Shown here piece after piece: positions 9,331 through 16,839 of a stretch of 37,740 nucleotides of DNA (position 1 is its first letter; the number at the start of each line of letters is the position of its first letter). The stretch lies in assembly GCA_014874385.1 (NCBI GenBank), contig JACWAE010000055.1, positions 1 to 37,740 of the forward strand, written 5' to 3'. The notes below the pieces were generated by a model. That model was not told the origin of the DNA. It saw only the letters and a list, made by a program, of their open reading frames with translations, and did no database searches. The translations under genes were made by a program, and so were the position numbers. Source of the DNA: Dehalococcoidia bacterium (GTDB taxonomy: Bacteria > Chloroflexota > Dehalococcoidia > SZUA-161).

Positions 9331-9426
9331 TTATCCGTGCCGTCTCTGCCACCTGGTCTTTTTCAACATCTTGCGATGCTTATGCTTGGCCATCTTCTTG
9401 CGCCGTTTTTTAACAACAGAACTCAT
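9331..9426 (-). CDS. 31-residue bS22 / mS38-like (AURKAIP1/COX24) ribosomal protein
   Basis: A tiny gene of 31 codons lies in the gap between holB and the nitroreductase. The product begins MSSVVKKRRKKMAKHKHRK and ends in TRWQRRHG. Nearly half the residues are Lys or Arg. The pattern SVxKKRRKxMxKxKHRK(x)LxxTRxQRR matches mycobacterial bS22 and the C-terminal domain of mitochondrial mS38/AURKAIP1, which binds 16S rRNA in the small subunit near the decoding region. GAGGT lies six bases before the ATG. It is in the same direction as its neighbours and in the same probable operon. A gene this size is easily missed. Confidence 0.85.
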   Translation of the reverse strand: MSSVVKKRRKKMAKHKHRKMLKKTRWQRRHG

Positions 9427-9466
9427 ACGCTTACCTCAGTCTACACTACCAGCCAGTGCTTCCTGG

Positions 9467-10018
9467 CTATTTCTTGCCGTATTTCTCCTGGAACACAATC
9501 TCGGAGAGTTCTTTTCTGCCCGGGCCTCTCACCTCTTCATCGGGGTAGCCCAGGGGGGTCATCTCTACCACTGCCACCCCATCGGGGACATCCAGGATTC
9601 GGGCTACCTCTTTGGCATCGAACAGGCCGATATGTACAGTGCCCAGGCCCATGGCATAGGCTGCCAGCACCAGATTCTGCATCGCCAAAGCCGTATCGAA
9701 CATGAACCAGTCGCCCTTGTCCGTGCTCATCTGGCCTTTGTAATAACCCGATTTCCCCAGCTCGGCGCAGGCTACTATAACAACCGGCGCATTTCTTATC
9801 GCCGGAGCTGCCCGATTCCTTGCGCGTTCCAGAGCAGCCGCCAGGTCTTCCTTTAATTGGGGGTCCCGGACCACCACAAATCTCCAGCACTGATTGTTTG
9901 TCCAGGACGGAGCCCATCTGGCAGCCTCCAGGACTGTCTCAACAGTTTCATCGCTCACAGGGTCAGGCTTATATTTACGGACACTTCTTCTTCCCTTAAT
10001 AGCCTGCATTACATCCAT
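9467..10018 (-). CDS. Nitroreductase-family flavoprotein
   Basis: The 183-residue protein has the N-terminal FMN-binding signature RRSVRKY, 'EAARWAPSWTNNQCWRFVVV' and the C-terminal 'MTPLGYPDEE' found in NfsA/FRase-like oxidoreductases. Members bind FMN as homodimers and use NAD(P)H to reduce nitro compounds, quinones or flavins; the physiological substrate is unknown. A promoter (TTGACA-N17-CACAAT) lies about 50 bases upstream. It is the first gene of the run nitroreductase, bS22-like, holB, ricT. No lipoprotein or membrane signal is visible, so it should be cytoplasmic. Confidence 0.88.
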   Translation of the reverse strand: MDVMQAIKGRRSVRKYKPDPVSDETVETVLEAARWAPSWTNNQCWRFVVVRDPQLKEDLAAALERARNRAAPAIRNAPVVIVACAELGKSGYYKGQMSTDKGDWFMFDTALAMQNLVLAAYAMGLGTVHIGLFDAKEVARILDVPDGVAVVEMTPLGYPDEEVRGPGRKELSEIVFQEKYGKK

Positions 10019-10065
10019 AGCCGCCCCCTGCTTACTACCGTCTTGCCAATACCCGACAAAGCTAT

Positions 10066-10094
10066 ATTGTGCCTCACTTTACGAAATGTGTCAA
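10066..10094 (-). promoter_or_regulatory. Promoter of the nitroreductase-holB-ricT unit
   Basis: On the minus strand a perfect -35 TTGACA (10094-10089) is followed after 17 bases by CACAAT (10071-10066), four of six matching the -10 consensus. The site is placed about 50 bases before the nitroreductase ATG. Confidence 0.6.
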
Positions 10095-10143
10095 GGCGAA
10101 CACGCAACCACGATAGCGTAACGTTGAATAATTGCCAGATACA

Positions 10144-10178
10144 ATGCGGGCGATTCGCCATTGGCGAATCGCCCGCAT
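10144..10178. terminator. Perfect 17-bp-arm palindrome after thiolase 1
   Basis: Two 17-base arms (ATGCGGGCGATTCGCCA and its reverse complement) flank one T. It begins 25 bases past the stop of the thiolase that ends at 10203 and lies between that gene and the nitroreductase promoter. No T tract follows, so it may be a repeat-derived hairpin acting as a terminator or RNA 3' stabiliser rather than a textbook terminator. Confidence 0.6.
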
Positions 10179-10202
10179 AGCCTCTCAATGTTGTTGCACT
10201 GT

Positions 10203-11381
10203 TTATAGCCCAATGATGAGCACGCTGACAGTGTTGCTCACGGGGATGCCGCCCAGGTTATGGGTCAGCCCGCACTTGGGGTTCTTTATCTGGCGCTTGT
10301 CAGCCTTGCCCTGTAGCTGCAGGTACATCTCAAACAGCATCCTCACGCCGCTGGCTCCGATAGGGTGTCCGAAGGACTTCAAGCCTCCGTCAGGCTGCAC
10401 CGGCAGCTTTCCATCAAGGTTGAAGAAACCGGATTCGATATCTTCCTTCACCTTGCCTTTGGGGCTGAACTTGAGGTCCTCGCAGCTAACAGCCTCGGTG
10501 ATGCTGAAGCAGTCATGAAGCTCAGCCATGCTTATCTCTTCGCGCGGGTTCTTTATCCCGGCCTCGGCATAGGCCGCTTCACCGGCCCTGACGGTCGCCT
10601 TCACCGTGGTGAAGTCATAATCAGCCCTGAGCTCGCCTTCGCTGGGGCACACGGAAATCTGTAACGCCTTGACATAAACGGGGTCGGGCCTGTATTTCTT
10701 CGCCATGTCAGCCCTGCAAACAATAGCTGCCGCTGCACCGTCGCTGACACCGCAGCAATCGAAGAGGCCCAGAGGCCAGGCAACTATAGGCGCGTTCATC
10801 ACCTGCTCTATGGTTACCTCTCTGCGCAGGTGTGCCCTGGGGTTCAGGGTACCGTTGTGATGGCTTTTCACCGAGACCAGGCCTATCATCCTCTTGCCCT
10901 CTTCCGGGCTCAGCTTATACTTGGAGAAGTATGTAGTAGCCATCAGGGCAAACATGCCCGGAGCGGTACGGTCGGGATATCTGTTGTTGGGCAGGCTCTG
11001 CTGGTCGGGGAGTCCGCTCCAGCCCGAGTCCTTCAACTTCTCGAAGCCAACAGCCAGGCAGATGTCGTAAGCCCCGGCTGCTACTGCGTAGCAGGCGTTT
11101 CTGAAGGCGTCCGACCCCGAAGCGCAGGCGTTTTCCACCCTGGTGACGGGTATGTATTGCAACTTTAAAGGGTCTGCCAGGCAGCGCCCATCGAAGCCGG
11201 ATACCCAGGTGCCTCCCCAGGCGGCCTCGATATCCTTGGACTCCATCTTGGCATCCACCAGGGCATCCCTGACTGCCTCATAGATTAAGTCATTTTTGCT
11301 TTTATCCCAATGCTCACCAAATTTGGTGCAGCCCATTCCAATGATTGCGACCTTATCCCTAATACCTTTGATGCTCCCCAT
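10203..11381 (-). CDS. Thiolase, SCP-x / archaeal acetyl-CoA acetyltransferase type (copy 1)
   Basis: This 392-residue thiolase-fold enzyme is of the kind that pairs with DUF35 proteins. It has the nucleophilic Cys C86 (VENACASGSDAF), H289 (ELHDCFS), H339 (FGHPIGASG) and H374 (GLTHNLGG). The last replaces the second Cys of classical thiolases, as is usual in the SCP-x and archaeal groups. It could condense acetyl-CoA to acetoacetyl-CoA or cleave a 3-ketoacyl-CoA. It follows the synthase/DUF35 fusion by 42 bases with AAGGAGG before its ATG, so the two are probably one complex, as in archaeal thiolase/HMGCS/DUF35 assemblies. It is about two-thirds alike to copy 2, judged by eye. Confidence 0.88.
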   Translation of the reverse strand: MGSIKGIRDKVAIIGMGCTKFGEHWDKSKNDLIYEAVRDALVDAKMESKDIEAAWGGTWVSGFDGRCLADPLKLQYIPVTRVENACASGSDAFRNACYAVAAGAYDICLAVGFEKLKDSGWSGLPDQQSLPNNRYPDRTAPGMFALMATTYFSKYKLSPEEGKRMIGLVSVKSHHNGTLNPRAHLRREVTIEQVMNAPIVAWPLGLFDCCGVSDGAAAAIVCRADMAKKYRPDPVYVKALQISVCPSEGELRADYDFTTVKATVRAGEAAYAEAGIKNPREEISMAELHDCFSITEAVSCEDLKFSPKGKVKEDIESGFFNLDGKLPVQPDGGLKSFGHPIGASGVRMLFEMYLQLQGKADKRQIKNPKCGLTHNLGGIPVSNTVSVLIIGL

Positions 11382-11423
11382 TTACCCTCCTTAGTATATA
11401 GCAATTCTGGTTGTAGCTCTGTT

Positions 11424-12848
11424 TTAGCACCTGATGGGTGCGCACTTCCACCAGTAGTTGTGAATCCCCTCCCAGTAGTGGACCTGTCTGAATACCATCT
11501 CCAACGGCATGCCTGTCTTCACCTCTTCGGGGTCGCGGTCGGTCATATTGAATATGATTCTGCCGCCCTCCACGAAGTCAACCGCTGCAATGGTCGTCGG
11601 CGGGTCTATGCTGGCTGCCAGGTTGTCATGGGAGAAGGAAGTGAGCGTGGCCTTCACATCGGTGAAGTGGTAGGGCTCGAAGTTGTCCTGCGCCTGGCAG
11701 ATAACGCATACGCGCTGCGGCGGGTACTGGGGAGTCTTGCAGTTCTTGCATCGCTGGCCGGTGAGGGAAAGACCCCAATCGCGGTCTCTCCACAGCGCTG
11801 GCACGGATATGTGGTTTATGGGAGGGCGTGGGGGAGGCTCGGTTTCCATCAGTCCGCGCCAGAGCACGTACTTCAGGTAATTGGGCATCATTTTCTTGGA
11901 TTCCAGGTGGCGCTTTATCCCTCTTCTATCCTTGATTTTCTCGATGGCCTCAGTCGTCTTCATGATTAGAACATCGCAGCCATCGCCATATCCCACACAC
12001 ATAAGCCTGTTGTCGGCCTTGGCGTCCTCCATGGCTGCCACCAGCATCATCAGGGGAAGCGCCGCGCCGGTATTGCCCACCGTCATGAACATGGGGTCTT
12101 GAAGCTGGGCAAAGGGGTCAAAACCTATCTTTCCCGCCACATTCCCCAGCAGCCTGGGGTCGGCGGCGAAAATAGCTGCCTTGGAGATATCCGCTGCGGT
12201 CACTTTGCACTGCTTCATGGCTGCGCCAACCGCTTCGGGAACTAGCTTAGTGTATCCGGCTTCACGAATAAAGCGCTCTTCCCAAGAGCGAACGAAGGTG
12301 TCTTTGTCTGAACGCCAATTCTCGTGGAATTCCTGGAAAATGGCGTAGCTGCCTTCTATGGCAGCAGCGACGCCTGTGTCTGATACCAGGAAAGCGGCTG
12401 CGCCATCGCCGAAGGTTATCTCCTTATCGCCCTTGGGAGCCCCCAGACGGGTCTCAGCGCAGGTGACCAGCACATACCTGGCTGCCTTGGCGTCCACAGC
12501 ATCGATAGCCGCTCTCAGGGCATTTGTCCCTGCCCTTAAGGAGCCTGCGAAGTCCATGGCGTATAAATCCCTGCGCAGCCCCAGGGCACCGGCCACGATA
12601 GATGCTGCCAGTTTCTCCTTGTAGGGAGAGGTTGTGGAAGCGAAATACAACCGGTCGACCTTGCTGCGGTCGACACCTTTGAGGCAGTCCCTGGCAGCAG
12701 CCACTGCCATCGTTATGCTGTCTTCGTCATAACTGGCAACAGCTTTCTCACCCGGGACTGGAAACATACCACCCCACGCGCTGTTGATGTCAGCCCGATT
12801 CAGTCGGTATAGCGGTATGTATGCACCATACGATGCAATCCCTGCCAT
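11424..12848 (-). CDS. HMG-CoA-synthase-fold protein fused to DUF35 zinc ribbon/OB fold (copy 1)
   Basis: Residues 1 to about 330 have the archaeal HMG-CoA synthase/KAS III fold (ITSYGAY-like start, DEDSITMAVAAA, GDGAAAFLV). Residues about 355-474 are DUF35: a Cys4 zinc ribbon (CKNC...CVIC) plus an OB fold. In archaea these are separate proteins that bridge thiolase and synthase. At the nucleophile position, where ACKAGT/ACYAAT is expected, this protein reads SLRAGT (L104). The Glu site reads STTSPY (T72), and the His site ('FHQP') reads FAADP. It may therefore be a scaffold or have another activity. Strong GGAGG before the ATG. Its own promoter is upstream; the thiolase gene follows. Confidence 0.85.
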   Translation of the reverse strand: MAGIASYGAYIPLYRLNRADINSAWGGMFPVPGEKAVASYDEDSITMAVAAARDCLKGVDRSKVDRLYFASTTSPYKEKLAASIVAGALGLRRDLYAMDFAGSLRAGTNALRAAIDAVDAKAARYVLVTCAETRLGAPKGDKEITFGDGAAAFLVSDTGVAAAIEGSYAIFQEFHENWRSDKDTFVRSWEERFIREAGYTKLVPEAVGAAMKQCKVTAADISKAAIFAADPRLLGNVAGKIGFDPFAQLQDPMFMTVGNTGAALPLMMLVAAMEDAKADNRLMCVGYGDGCDVLIMKTTEAIEKIKDRRGIKRHLESKKMMPNYLKYVLWRGLMETEPPPRPPINHISVPALWRDRDWGLSLTGQRCKNCKTPQYPPQRVCVICQAQDNFEPYHFTDVKATLTSFSHDNLAASIDPPTTIAAVDFVEGGRIIFNMTDRDPEEVKTGMPLEMVFRQVHYWEGIHNYWWKCAPIRC

Positions 12849-12880
12849 TTGCCCTCCTTTTTGAGCAACTTTCGCCGTTC

Positions 12881-12909
12881 ATTATAGCATCCTGTGCTTT
12901 CGTTCACAA
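12881..12909 (-). promoter_or_regulatory. Promoter of synthase/DUF35-thiolase unit 1
   Basis: On the minus strand TTGTGA (12909-12904), a 17-base spacer and a perfect TATAAT (12886-12881) precede the fusion gene by about 32 bases. The context GATGC-TATAAT is the same as in the promoter of unit 2, which supports both. Confidence 0.65.
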
Positions 12910-12955
12910 TCCCTTGAGTGTGTAGCGCCTTAGCTCCTGTCACGACGCAAAAAGT

Positions 12956-12989
12956 GAAGGGGCATCCTTCCTTGGAAGGATGCCCCTTC
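12956..12989. terminator. Perfect 16-bp-arm palindrome after thiolase 2
   Basis: GAAGGGGCATCCTTCC and its reverse complement are separated by TT. The hairpin begins 21 bases after the stop of thiolase 2 and lies before the unit 1 promoter, so it separates the two units. It is preceded by CTCCTGTCACGACGC-AAAA, a flank seen again near 24787 beside another palindrome. Confidence 0.6.
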
Positions 12990-13010
12990 GATATCTCCTG
13001 CTGTTTGTGG

Positions 13011-14216
13011 CTAATGCCCTACGATGATGATACTGGCTACGCTCCTGTAGGGGATGCCTCCCAGGTTATGGGTGAGGCCATACTTGGGATTTTTCAATTG
13101 CCTCTTGTCAGCCTTACCCTGAAGCTGTTTGTACATTTCATAGATCATGCGGATCCCGGAAGCGCCAATAGGATGCCCGAAACATTTCAGCCCTCCGTCA
13201 GGTTGAACGGGCTGCGCCCCGTCCAGATTGAAGCGGCCTGACATGATATCGTCCATCATCTTCCCTCTGGGGCTGAACTGCAGGTCCTCCATGGTTACGG
13301 CCTCTGTGATTGAGAAGCAATCGTGAACCTCGGCCATGCTAATTTCATCGCGAGGGTTTTTTATCCCCGCCTCGGCGTATGCCCTGGCTGCAGCACGGGT
13401 AGTTGTCTCCACGTGCGTGTAGTCGTAATCTGTGTACATCTCTTCCTCACCCGAGGTTGCAGCGATTTGGAGAGCCTTGACGTAGACAGGATCGCTCCTG
13501 AACTGCTTTGCCATGTCTGCGCGGCAGACGATGGCCGCTGCTGCCCCATCGCTCACGCCGCAGCAGTCAAATAATCCCAGGGGCCATGCCACAATTGGGG
13601 CATTCACTATCTGTTCAATGGTCACTTCTCTACGTAGATGGGCTTTGGGGTTTAGAGCGCCGTTGTGATGGCTTTTAGCTGAGACCGCAGCCAGCATCTT
13701 CTTGCCGTCCTGTGGGCTGATGTGATACCTGTTGAAGTATCTGGTAGCCAGCATGGCGAACATCCCCGGCGCAGTCTGGTTTGCTCCGATAATCCTGTGC
13801 TTGGTGCCTATGGTCGCATAATGCGAGAATTCGGGAAGGCCCCCGTATCCGGTATCCTTGAGCTTTTCCACGCCCAGTGCCATAGCGATGTCACACGCTC
13901 CGGAGGCTACGGCATAGCAGGCGCCTCTGAAAGCCTCCGAGCCGCTGGCACACATGTTTTCTACTTTGGTCACAGGGATGAAGGGCAGCTTTAAAGTCTG
14001 GGCCAAGGGCAGAGCACTGTCTCCTACGCTGCCCGGGGTGAATTCGGGGCCGCCCTGCCAGGCAGCTTGAATGTCCTTCTTATCTATCTTTGTATCCTCA
14101 ATTACTTCCTTGAAAGCATCTACCATCAGGTCTTCCGGGCTTTTGCCCCAGAGTTCCCCGAATCGAGTGCACCCCATGCCAATAATGGCGACTTTATCTC
14201 TTATTCCTGCAGCCAC
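13011..14216 (-). CDS. Thiolase, SCP-x / archaeal acetyl-CoA acetyltransferase type (copy 2)
   Basis: This 401-residue paralogue of the thiolase ending at 10203 keeps the catalytic C89 (VENMCASGSEAF), the EVHDCFS His, FGHPIGASG and GLTHNLGG. Start is a GTG at 14216 with AAGGAGGT upstream. Differences from copy 1 cluster near residues 55-75 (a longer PEFTPGSVGD loop) and 115-140, where substrate-pocket loops usually lie, so the two may prefer different acyl-CoAs. It lies 100 bases downstream of the second synthase/DUF35 fusion. The intervening DNA holds a repeat-like palindrome. Confidence 0.88.
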   Translation of the reverse strand: MAAGIRDKVAIIGMGCTRFGELWGKSPEDLMVDAFKEVIEDTKIDKKDIQAAWQGGPEFTPGSVGDSALPLAQTLKLPFIPVTKVENMCASGSEAFRGACYAVASGACDIAMALGVEKLKDTGYGGLPEFSHYATIGTKHRIIGANQTAPGMFAMLATRYFNRYHISPQDGKKMLAAVSAKSHHNGALNPKAHLRREVTIEQIVNAPIVAWPLGLFDCCGVSDGAAAAIVCRADMAKQFRSDPVYVKALQIAATSGEEEMYTDYDYTHVETTTRAAARAYAEAGIKNPRDEISMAEVHDCFSITEAVTMEDLQFSPRGKMMDDIMSGRFNLDGAQPVQPDGGLKCFGHPIGASGIRMIYEMYKQLQGKADKRQLKNPKYGLTHNLGGIPYRSVASIIIVGH

Positions 14217-14259
14217 CTTTACCTCCTTATGATTCTGATTATGCTCTTGTCATTTCTCT

Positions 14260-14309
14260 GTAGTTGCCTGATTTATCAGGCGAGTTTGCCCAATGAATTG
14301 GGCAACTAC
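14260..14309. repeat. Nested palindrome between synthase/DUF35 2 and thiolase 2
   Basis: The element begins GTAGTTGCC and ends GGCAACTAC. Inside it are two smaller hairpins, CCTGA-TTTA-TCAGG-like and TTGCCCAAT-GA-ATTGGGCAA. It sits in the 100-base gap within the unit, so it may be a mobile REP-type insertion or an RNA processing/stability site that sets different levels of the two proteins. Confidence 0.6.
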
Positions 14310-14316
14310 ATTTTGG

Positions 14317-15759
14317 TTATGCTCTCGGTGGCATTGCTTTCCAGAAATAACCGTGAATGCCCCGCACGTTATCGACATATTTTCTCCTGAAGGTCATTTC
14401 CAGAGGCATGTCTACGGCAAGTGCTCCTGGTTCGCAATCGGTGAGGTTGAAAGCGAACCTTCCCCCACCGTCGAAGTCCACGACGCCATACATCTCAGGG
14501 GGGCTGGCGCTGAAGGCCAGACTGTCACTTGTGTAGCTGAAGAGTTTAGCCTTCTTGTCGGAGAAGCGGTAGTATTCCATTTCGTCAATTGTTCCACACT
14601 TGGGATTGACGCATACCCTCTGGTAAGGATATTGCGGGGTGCCGCAGCGCTTGCACCGGGCTCCGCAGAGGGCCAGGATGACCCTTCGTTCCCTCCACGC
14701 CATCGATACCCTGGTCGGACCGACCTCTCCGCGGAAGCCCGCCTCCATAGGTATAATGTCACGAAAGGACGAATATCTTTCATAGCTGGCCAGCTCTTTC
14801 CTGGAGGCCAGGTTTCTCTTAATTCCCTTCCTGTTTCTCGCCTTTTCTATATGCTCGGTCACCTCGAAGAACAGAGCGTCGCTTCCGTTGCCGTAGCTCG
14901 TCACCAGGATTTTATCGCCCGGCTTGGCGTCTTCGAGCGCGGCGACCAGCATCATCAGTGAGTTAGCGGTGCCGGTATCCCCCACTGTAGTCAGCATCTC
15001 TTTCTGGAGTTGCTTTTCGTCGAGCTGCAGTGCCTTCGCCATCCCCTGGTGCTCTCTGAGATAGATGCAGGGGATAACGACCTTGGCGAAGTCCTTGATG
15101 TTCAGCTTGTATTTCTTCAACAGGCCGTTGATAGCCTCAGGGATGAACTTGGTATAGCCTTCATCTCGGATCCACCTGTCCTCCCACATGCGGTTGAACT
15201 TTTCGCCGTCCGCTCGCCACTGGTCCATGAAGTCATAGGTAAGGGTATAAGAGCCCTCCAGCGTGGCGATGACGTCGCTATCGCCTACCATCAAAGCTGC
15301 GCCAGCTTCCCCGAAGATGACCTCCTGAGCACTGCCGGGCCTGCCCAGACGGCAATCTGAGGCACAGACGACTATATTATTTTCTGAGCCTGCTTTCACG
15401 GCATCGCAGGCTGCAAGCAAGGCATGAGTTCCTGCCTTAACAGAGTCGGCGAAGTCGGCGGCCCGGACATCGGGGCGGAGGTCGAGGGTGGTAACGATAA
15501 TCCCTGCACTCTGTTTCTCCCTGTAGGGTGGGGTAGTGGTGGCGAAGTACAGGCCGCCCACCTTGTTCCTGTCGAACCCGGTAAGGCAGTCTATTGCAGC
15601 AGCCACTGCCATGGTTACGCTGTCTTCGTCGTAATTCCCAACCGCCTTCTCACCGGGCAAAGAGGTTGCTGAGGTTGACCATCCTGTAGCATTGGAAATG
15701 ATCTTACGACTAATCCGCTGTAAAGGGATGTAAGCACCGTACGAGGTAATCCCTACCAT
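14317..15759 (-). CDS. HMG-CoA-synthase-fold protein fused to DUF35 zinc ribbon/OB fold (copy 2)
   Basis: This 480-residue paralogue of copy 1 has the same order: synthase/KAS III fold (1 to about 335) then a DUF35 domain with CKRC...CVNPKC zinc ribbon and OB fold. At the nucleophile site it reads DSVKAGT (V107) instead of ACKAGT. The Glu site reads TTTPPY and the His site IPCIYLR, so all three HMG-CoA synthase residues appear absent, as in copy 1. The ATG at 15759 is preferred over an upstream TTG (15777) because GGAGGA lies just before it and the TTG lies in the Shine-Dalgarno region. It is the first gene of its unit, with a promoter 24 bases upstream. Partner: the thiolase downstream. Confidence 0.85.
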   Translation of the reverse strand: MVGITSYGAYIPLQRISRKIISNATGWSTSATSLPGEKAVGNYDEDSVTMAVAAAIDCLTGFDRNKVGGLYFATTTPPYREKQSAGIIVTTLDLRPDVRAADFADSVKAGTHALLAACDAVKAGSENNIVVCASDCRLGRPGSAQEVIFGEAGAALMVGDSDVIATLEGSYTLTYDFMDQWRADGEKFNRMWEDRWIRDEGYTKFIPEAINGLLKKYKLNIKDFAKVVIPCIYLREHQGMAKALQLDEKQLQKEMLTTVGDTGTANSLMMLVAALEDAKPGDKILVTSYGNGSDALFFEVTEHIEKARNRKGIKRNLASRKELASYERYSSFRDIIPMEAGFRGEVGPTRVSMAWRERRVILALCGARCKRCGTPQYPYQRVCVNPKCGTIDEMEYYRFSDKKAKLFSYTSDSLAFSASPPEMYGVVDFDGGGRFAFNLTDCEPGALAVDMPLEMTFRRKYVDNVRGIHGYFWKAMPPRA

Positions 15760-15782
15760 TGCTCCTCCTTTCGTCAAGAAAA

Positions 15783-15811
15783 ATTATAGCATCTTGAACG
15801 CTGAGGGGCAA
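15783..15811 (-). promoter_or_regulatory. Promoter of synthase/DUF35-thiolase unit 2
   Basis: On the minus strand TTGCCC (15811-15806), 17 bases and a perfect TATAAT (15788-15783) precede the ATG by 23 bases. It shares the GATGC-TATAAT core with the unit 1 promoter. Confidence 0.6.
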
Positions 15812-15855
15812 ACGCCGTTGTGATTTCAGGCATAAATGTGGTTGTGGATTTTCCC

Positions 15856-15919
15856 GTAGGGGCAGACCCACGTGTCTGCCCGCTCGTGAAGAGGTGTGAA
15901 CACGCACGTTTACCCCTAC
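15856..15919. repeat. Palindromic element with GTAGGGG ends
   Basis: GTAGGGG at the left end pairs with CCCCTAC at the right end, and an inner GGGCAGAC/GTCTGCCC hairpin follows the left end. The right edge overlaps the hydrolase stop codon (CTA at 15916-15918), so the element supplies the end of that gene. It belongs with the GTAGGGGC palindromes at 16740, 31620 and 36097. Confidence 0.6.
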
Positions 15920-16698
15920 GATGAGGAGACGAACTCTTTGATGGCCTGAAAATATTGCTCCATACCCACCAGCATAATGTCGTTGTGGCCGGCCTGGGGG
16001 ATGCGCAGCAGCTTTTTATCCCTGGAACCTACGGTCTGGTAGAAAACCTCGGCCTGCTCGAAGGGGATTAGCTCATCCCACTCGCCGTGGATTATCAGCA
16101 CAGGTATGGTGATGGAGCGTATCTTATCGAGGTTCGCCTTCTCGAAATCCTCCAGGCGGGGGAATGAGACAAGAGTCCCCAGATACATCAGCAGCTTTCC
16201 CGCGCTGGCGAAGCCACTCTCAATAATCAACCCCTTCAACTCTTTGGTGTAGCTCACCGCCAGCTCCACGGCGGAGAAGCTGCCCAGCGACCTGCCCATG
16301 ACAAACAAAGGGCCAGTATAGCCGCTGGATTTCAGGGTATCTCGGAAGTATTCGAAGATGACGTGAGCGTCGGCAACGGTATTGGAAAAGGAAGGCGTGC
16401 CGCCGCTCTGCCCGTAGCCGCGGTAATCCGCCACGAACAGGTTGATGTCCAATCTGTTGTAGAGAGTGGCGATATCGTCGTAGTCGGAGACCACCTCGCC
16501 GTTGCCATGGAAGTATAGAATGGAGGGCGCATTTTTGCCTGAGGGATAGAATCGGCAGACTATGGAGGCATCCTTCTCCACCGGCACAGAGTAGTCGACC
16601 GCATTGCGCGGCGGGGGTGTGTAGTCCTCCCTGGGATAGAACACAAAGCTGAGGATGTGCGGCTGGTCGAGCAGGGAATAATCTATCTTGTCAGGCAT
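15916..16698 (-). CDS. Alpha/beta hydrolase (BEM46/FrsA-like serine hydrolase)
   Basis: This 260-residue alpha/beta hydrolase has the full triad by position: S137 in GRSLGS, D208 in HGEWDELIP and H238 in AGHND. The oxyanion region LYFHGNGE fits the BEM46/YfhR group of esterases or thioesterases. No signal peptide is seen, so it is probably cytoplasmic. ATG at 16698 is chosen because AGGG lies seven bases upstream. It follows the acyl-CoA genes on the same strand and is upstream of them, so a thioesterase role is possible but unproven. The stop codon lies inside a repeat. Confidence 0.85.
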   Translation of the reverse strand: MPDKIDYSLLDQPHILSFVFYPREDYTPPPRNAVDYSVPVEKDASIVCRFYPSGKNAPSILYFHGNGEVVSDYDDIATLYNRLDINLFVADYRGYGQSGGTPSFSNTVADAHVIFEYFRDTLKSSGYTGPLFVMGRSLGSFSAVELAVSYTKELKGLIIESGFASAGKLLMYLGTLVSFPRLEDFEKANLDKIRSITIPVLIIHGEWDELIPFEQAEVFYQTVGSRDKKLLRIPQAGHNDIMLVGMEQYFQAIKEFVSSS

Positions 16699-16739
16699 GG
16701 GCAAGCCCTATTTTAGCACCCAGTTTGGGTGCGTCAACT

Positions 16740-16767
16740 GTAGGGGCGTTCAATTGAACGCCCCTAC
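16740..16767. repeat. 28-bp perfect palindrome GTAGGGGCG...CGCCCCTAC
   Basis: The sequence GTAGGGGCGTTCAA is followed at once by its reverse complement. A second hairpin, GCACCCA-GTT-TGGGTGC, lies at 16716-16732. Both sit between the divergent hydrolase and crotonase genes. The GTAGGGGC ends tie it to the other dispersed palindromes of the window. Confidence 0.7.
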
Positions 16768-16773
16768 GCCTGA

Positions 16774-16802
16774 TTGACCCAACTGCCAGCCGCAATTATA
16801 AT
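16774..16802 (+). promoter_or_regulatory. Promoter of the crotonase gene
   Basis: TTGACC (16774-16779), a 17-base spacer and a perfect TATAAT (16797-16802) give a strong sigma-70-type site. The expected transcript start near 16809 leaves a leader of about 30 bases to the ATG at 16840, which excludes an earlier in-frame TTG as the start. Confidence 0.75.
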
Positions 16803-16839
16803 AATGCCGCGGAGACTCTATTTTCAGGAGGAAGATTTC

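Noticed and set aside
9467-9856. Long open frame on the plus strand opposite holB and the nitroreductase (8942-9856)
   Set aside because: It overlaps two clear conserved genes and the bS22-like gene on the other strand, has no family features and is a coding shadow.
16774-16839. An earlier start for the crotonase at 16774
   Set aside because: That stretch contains the promoter with a perfect TATAAT; AGGAGG precedes the ATG at 16840.
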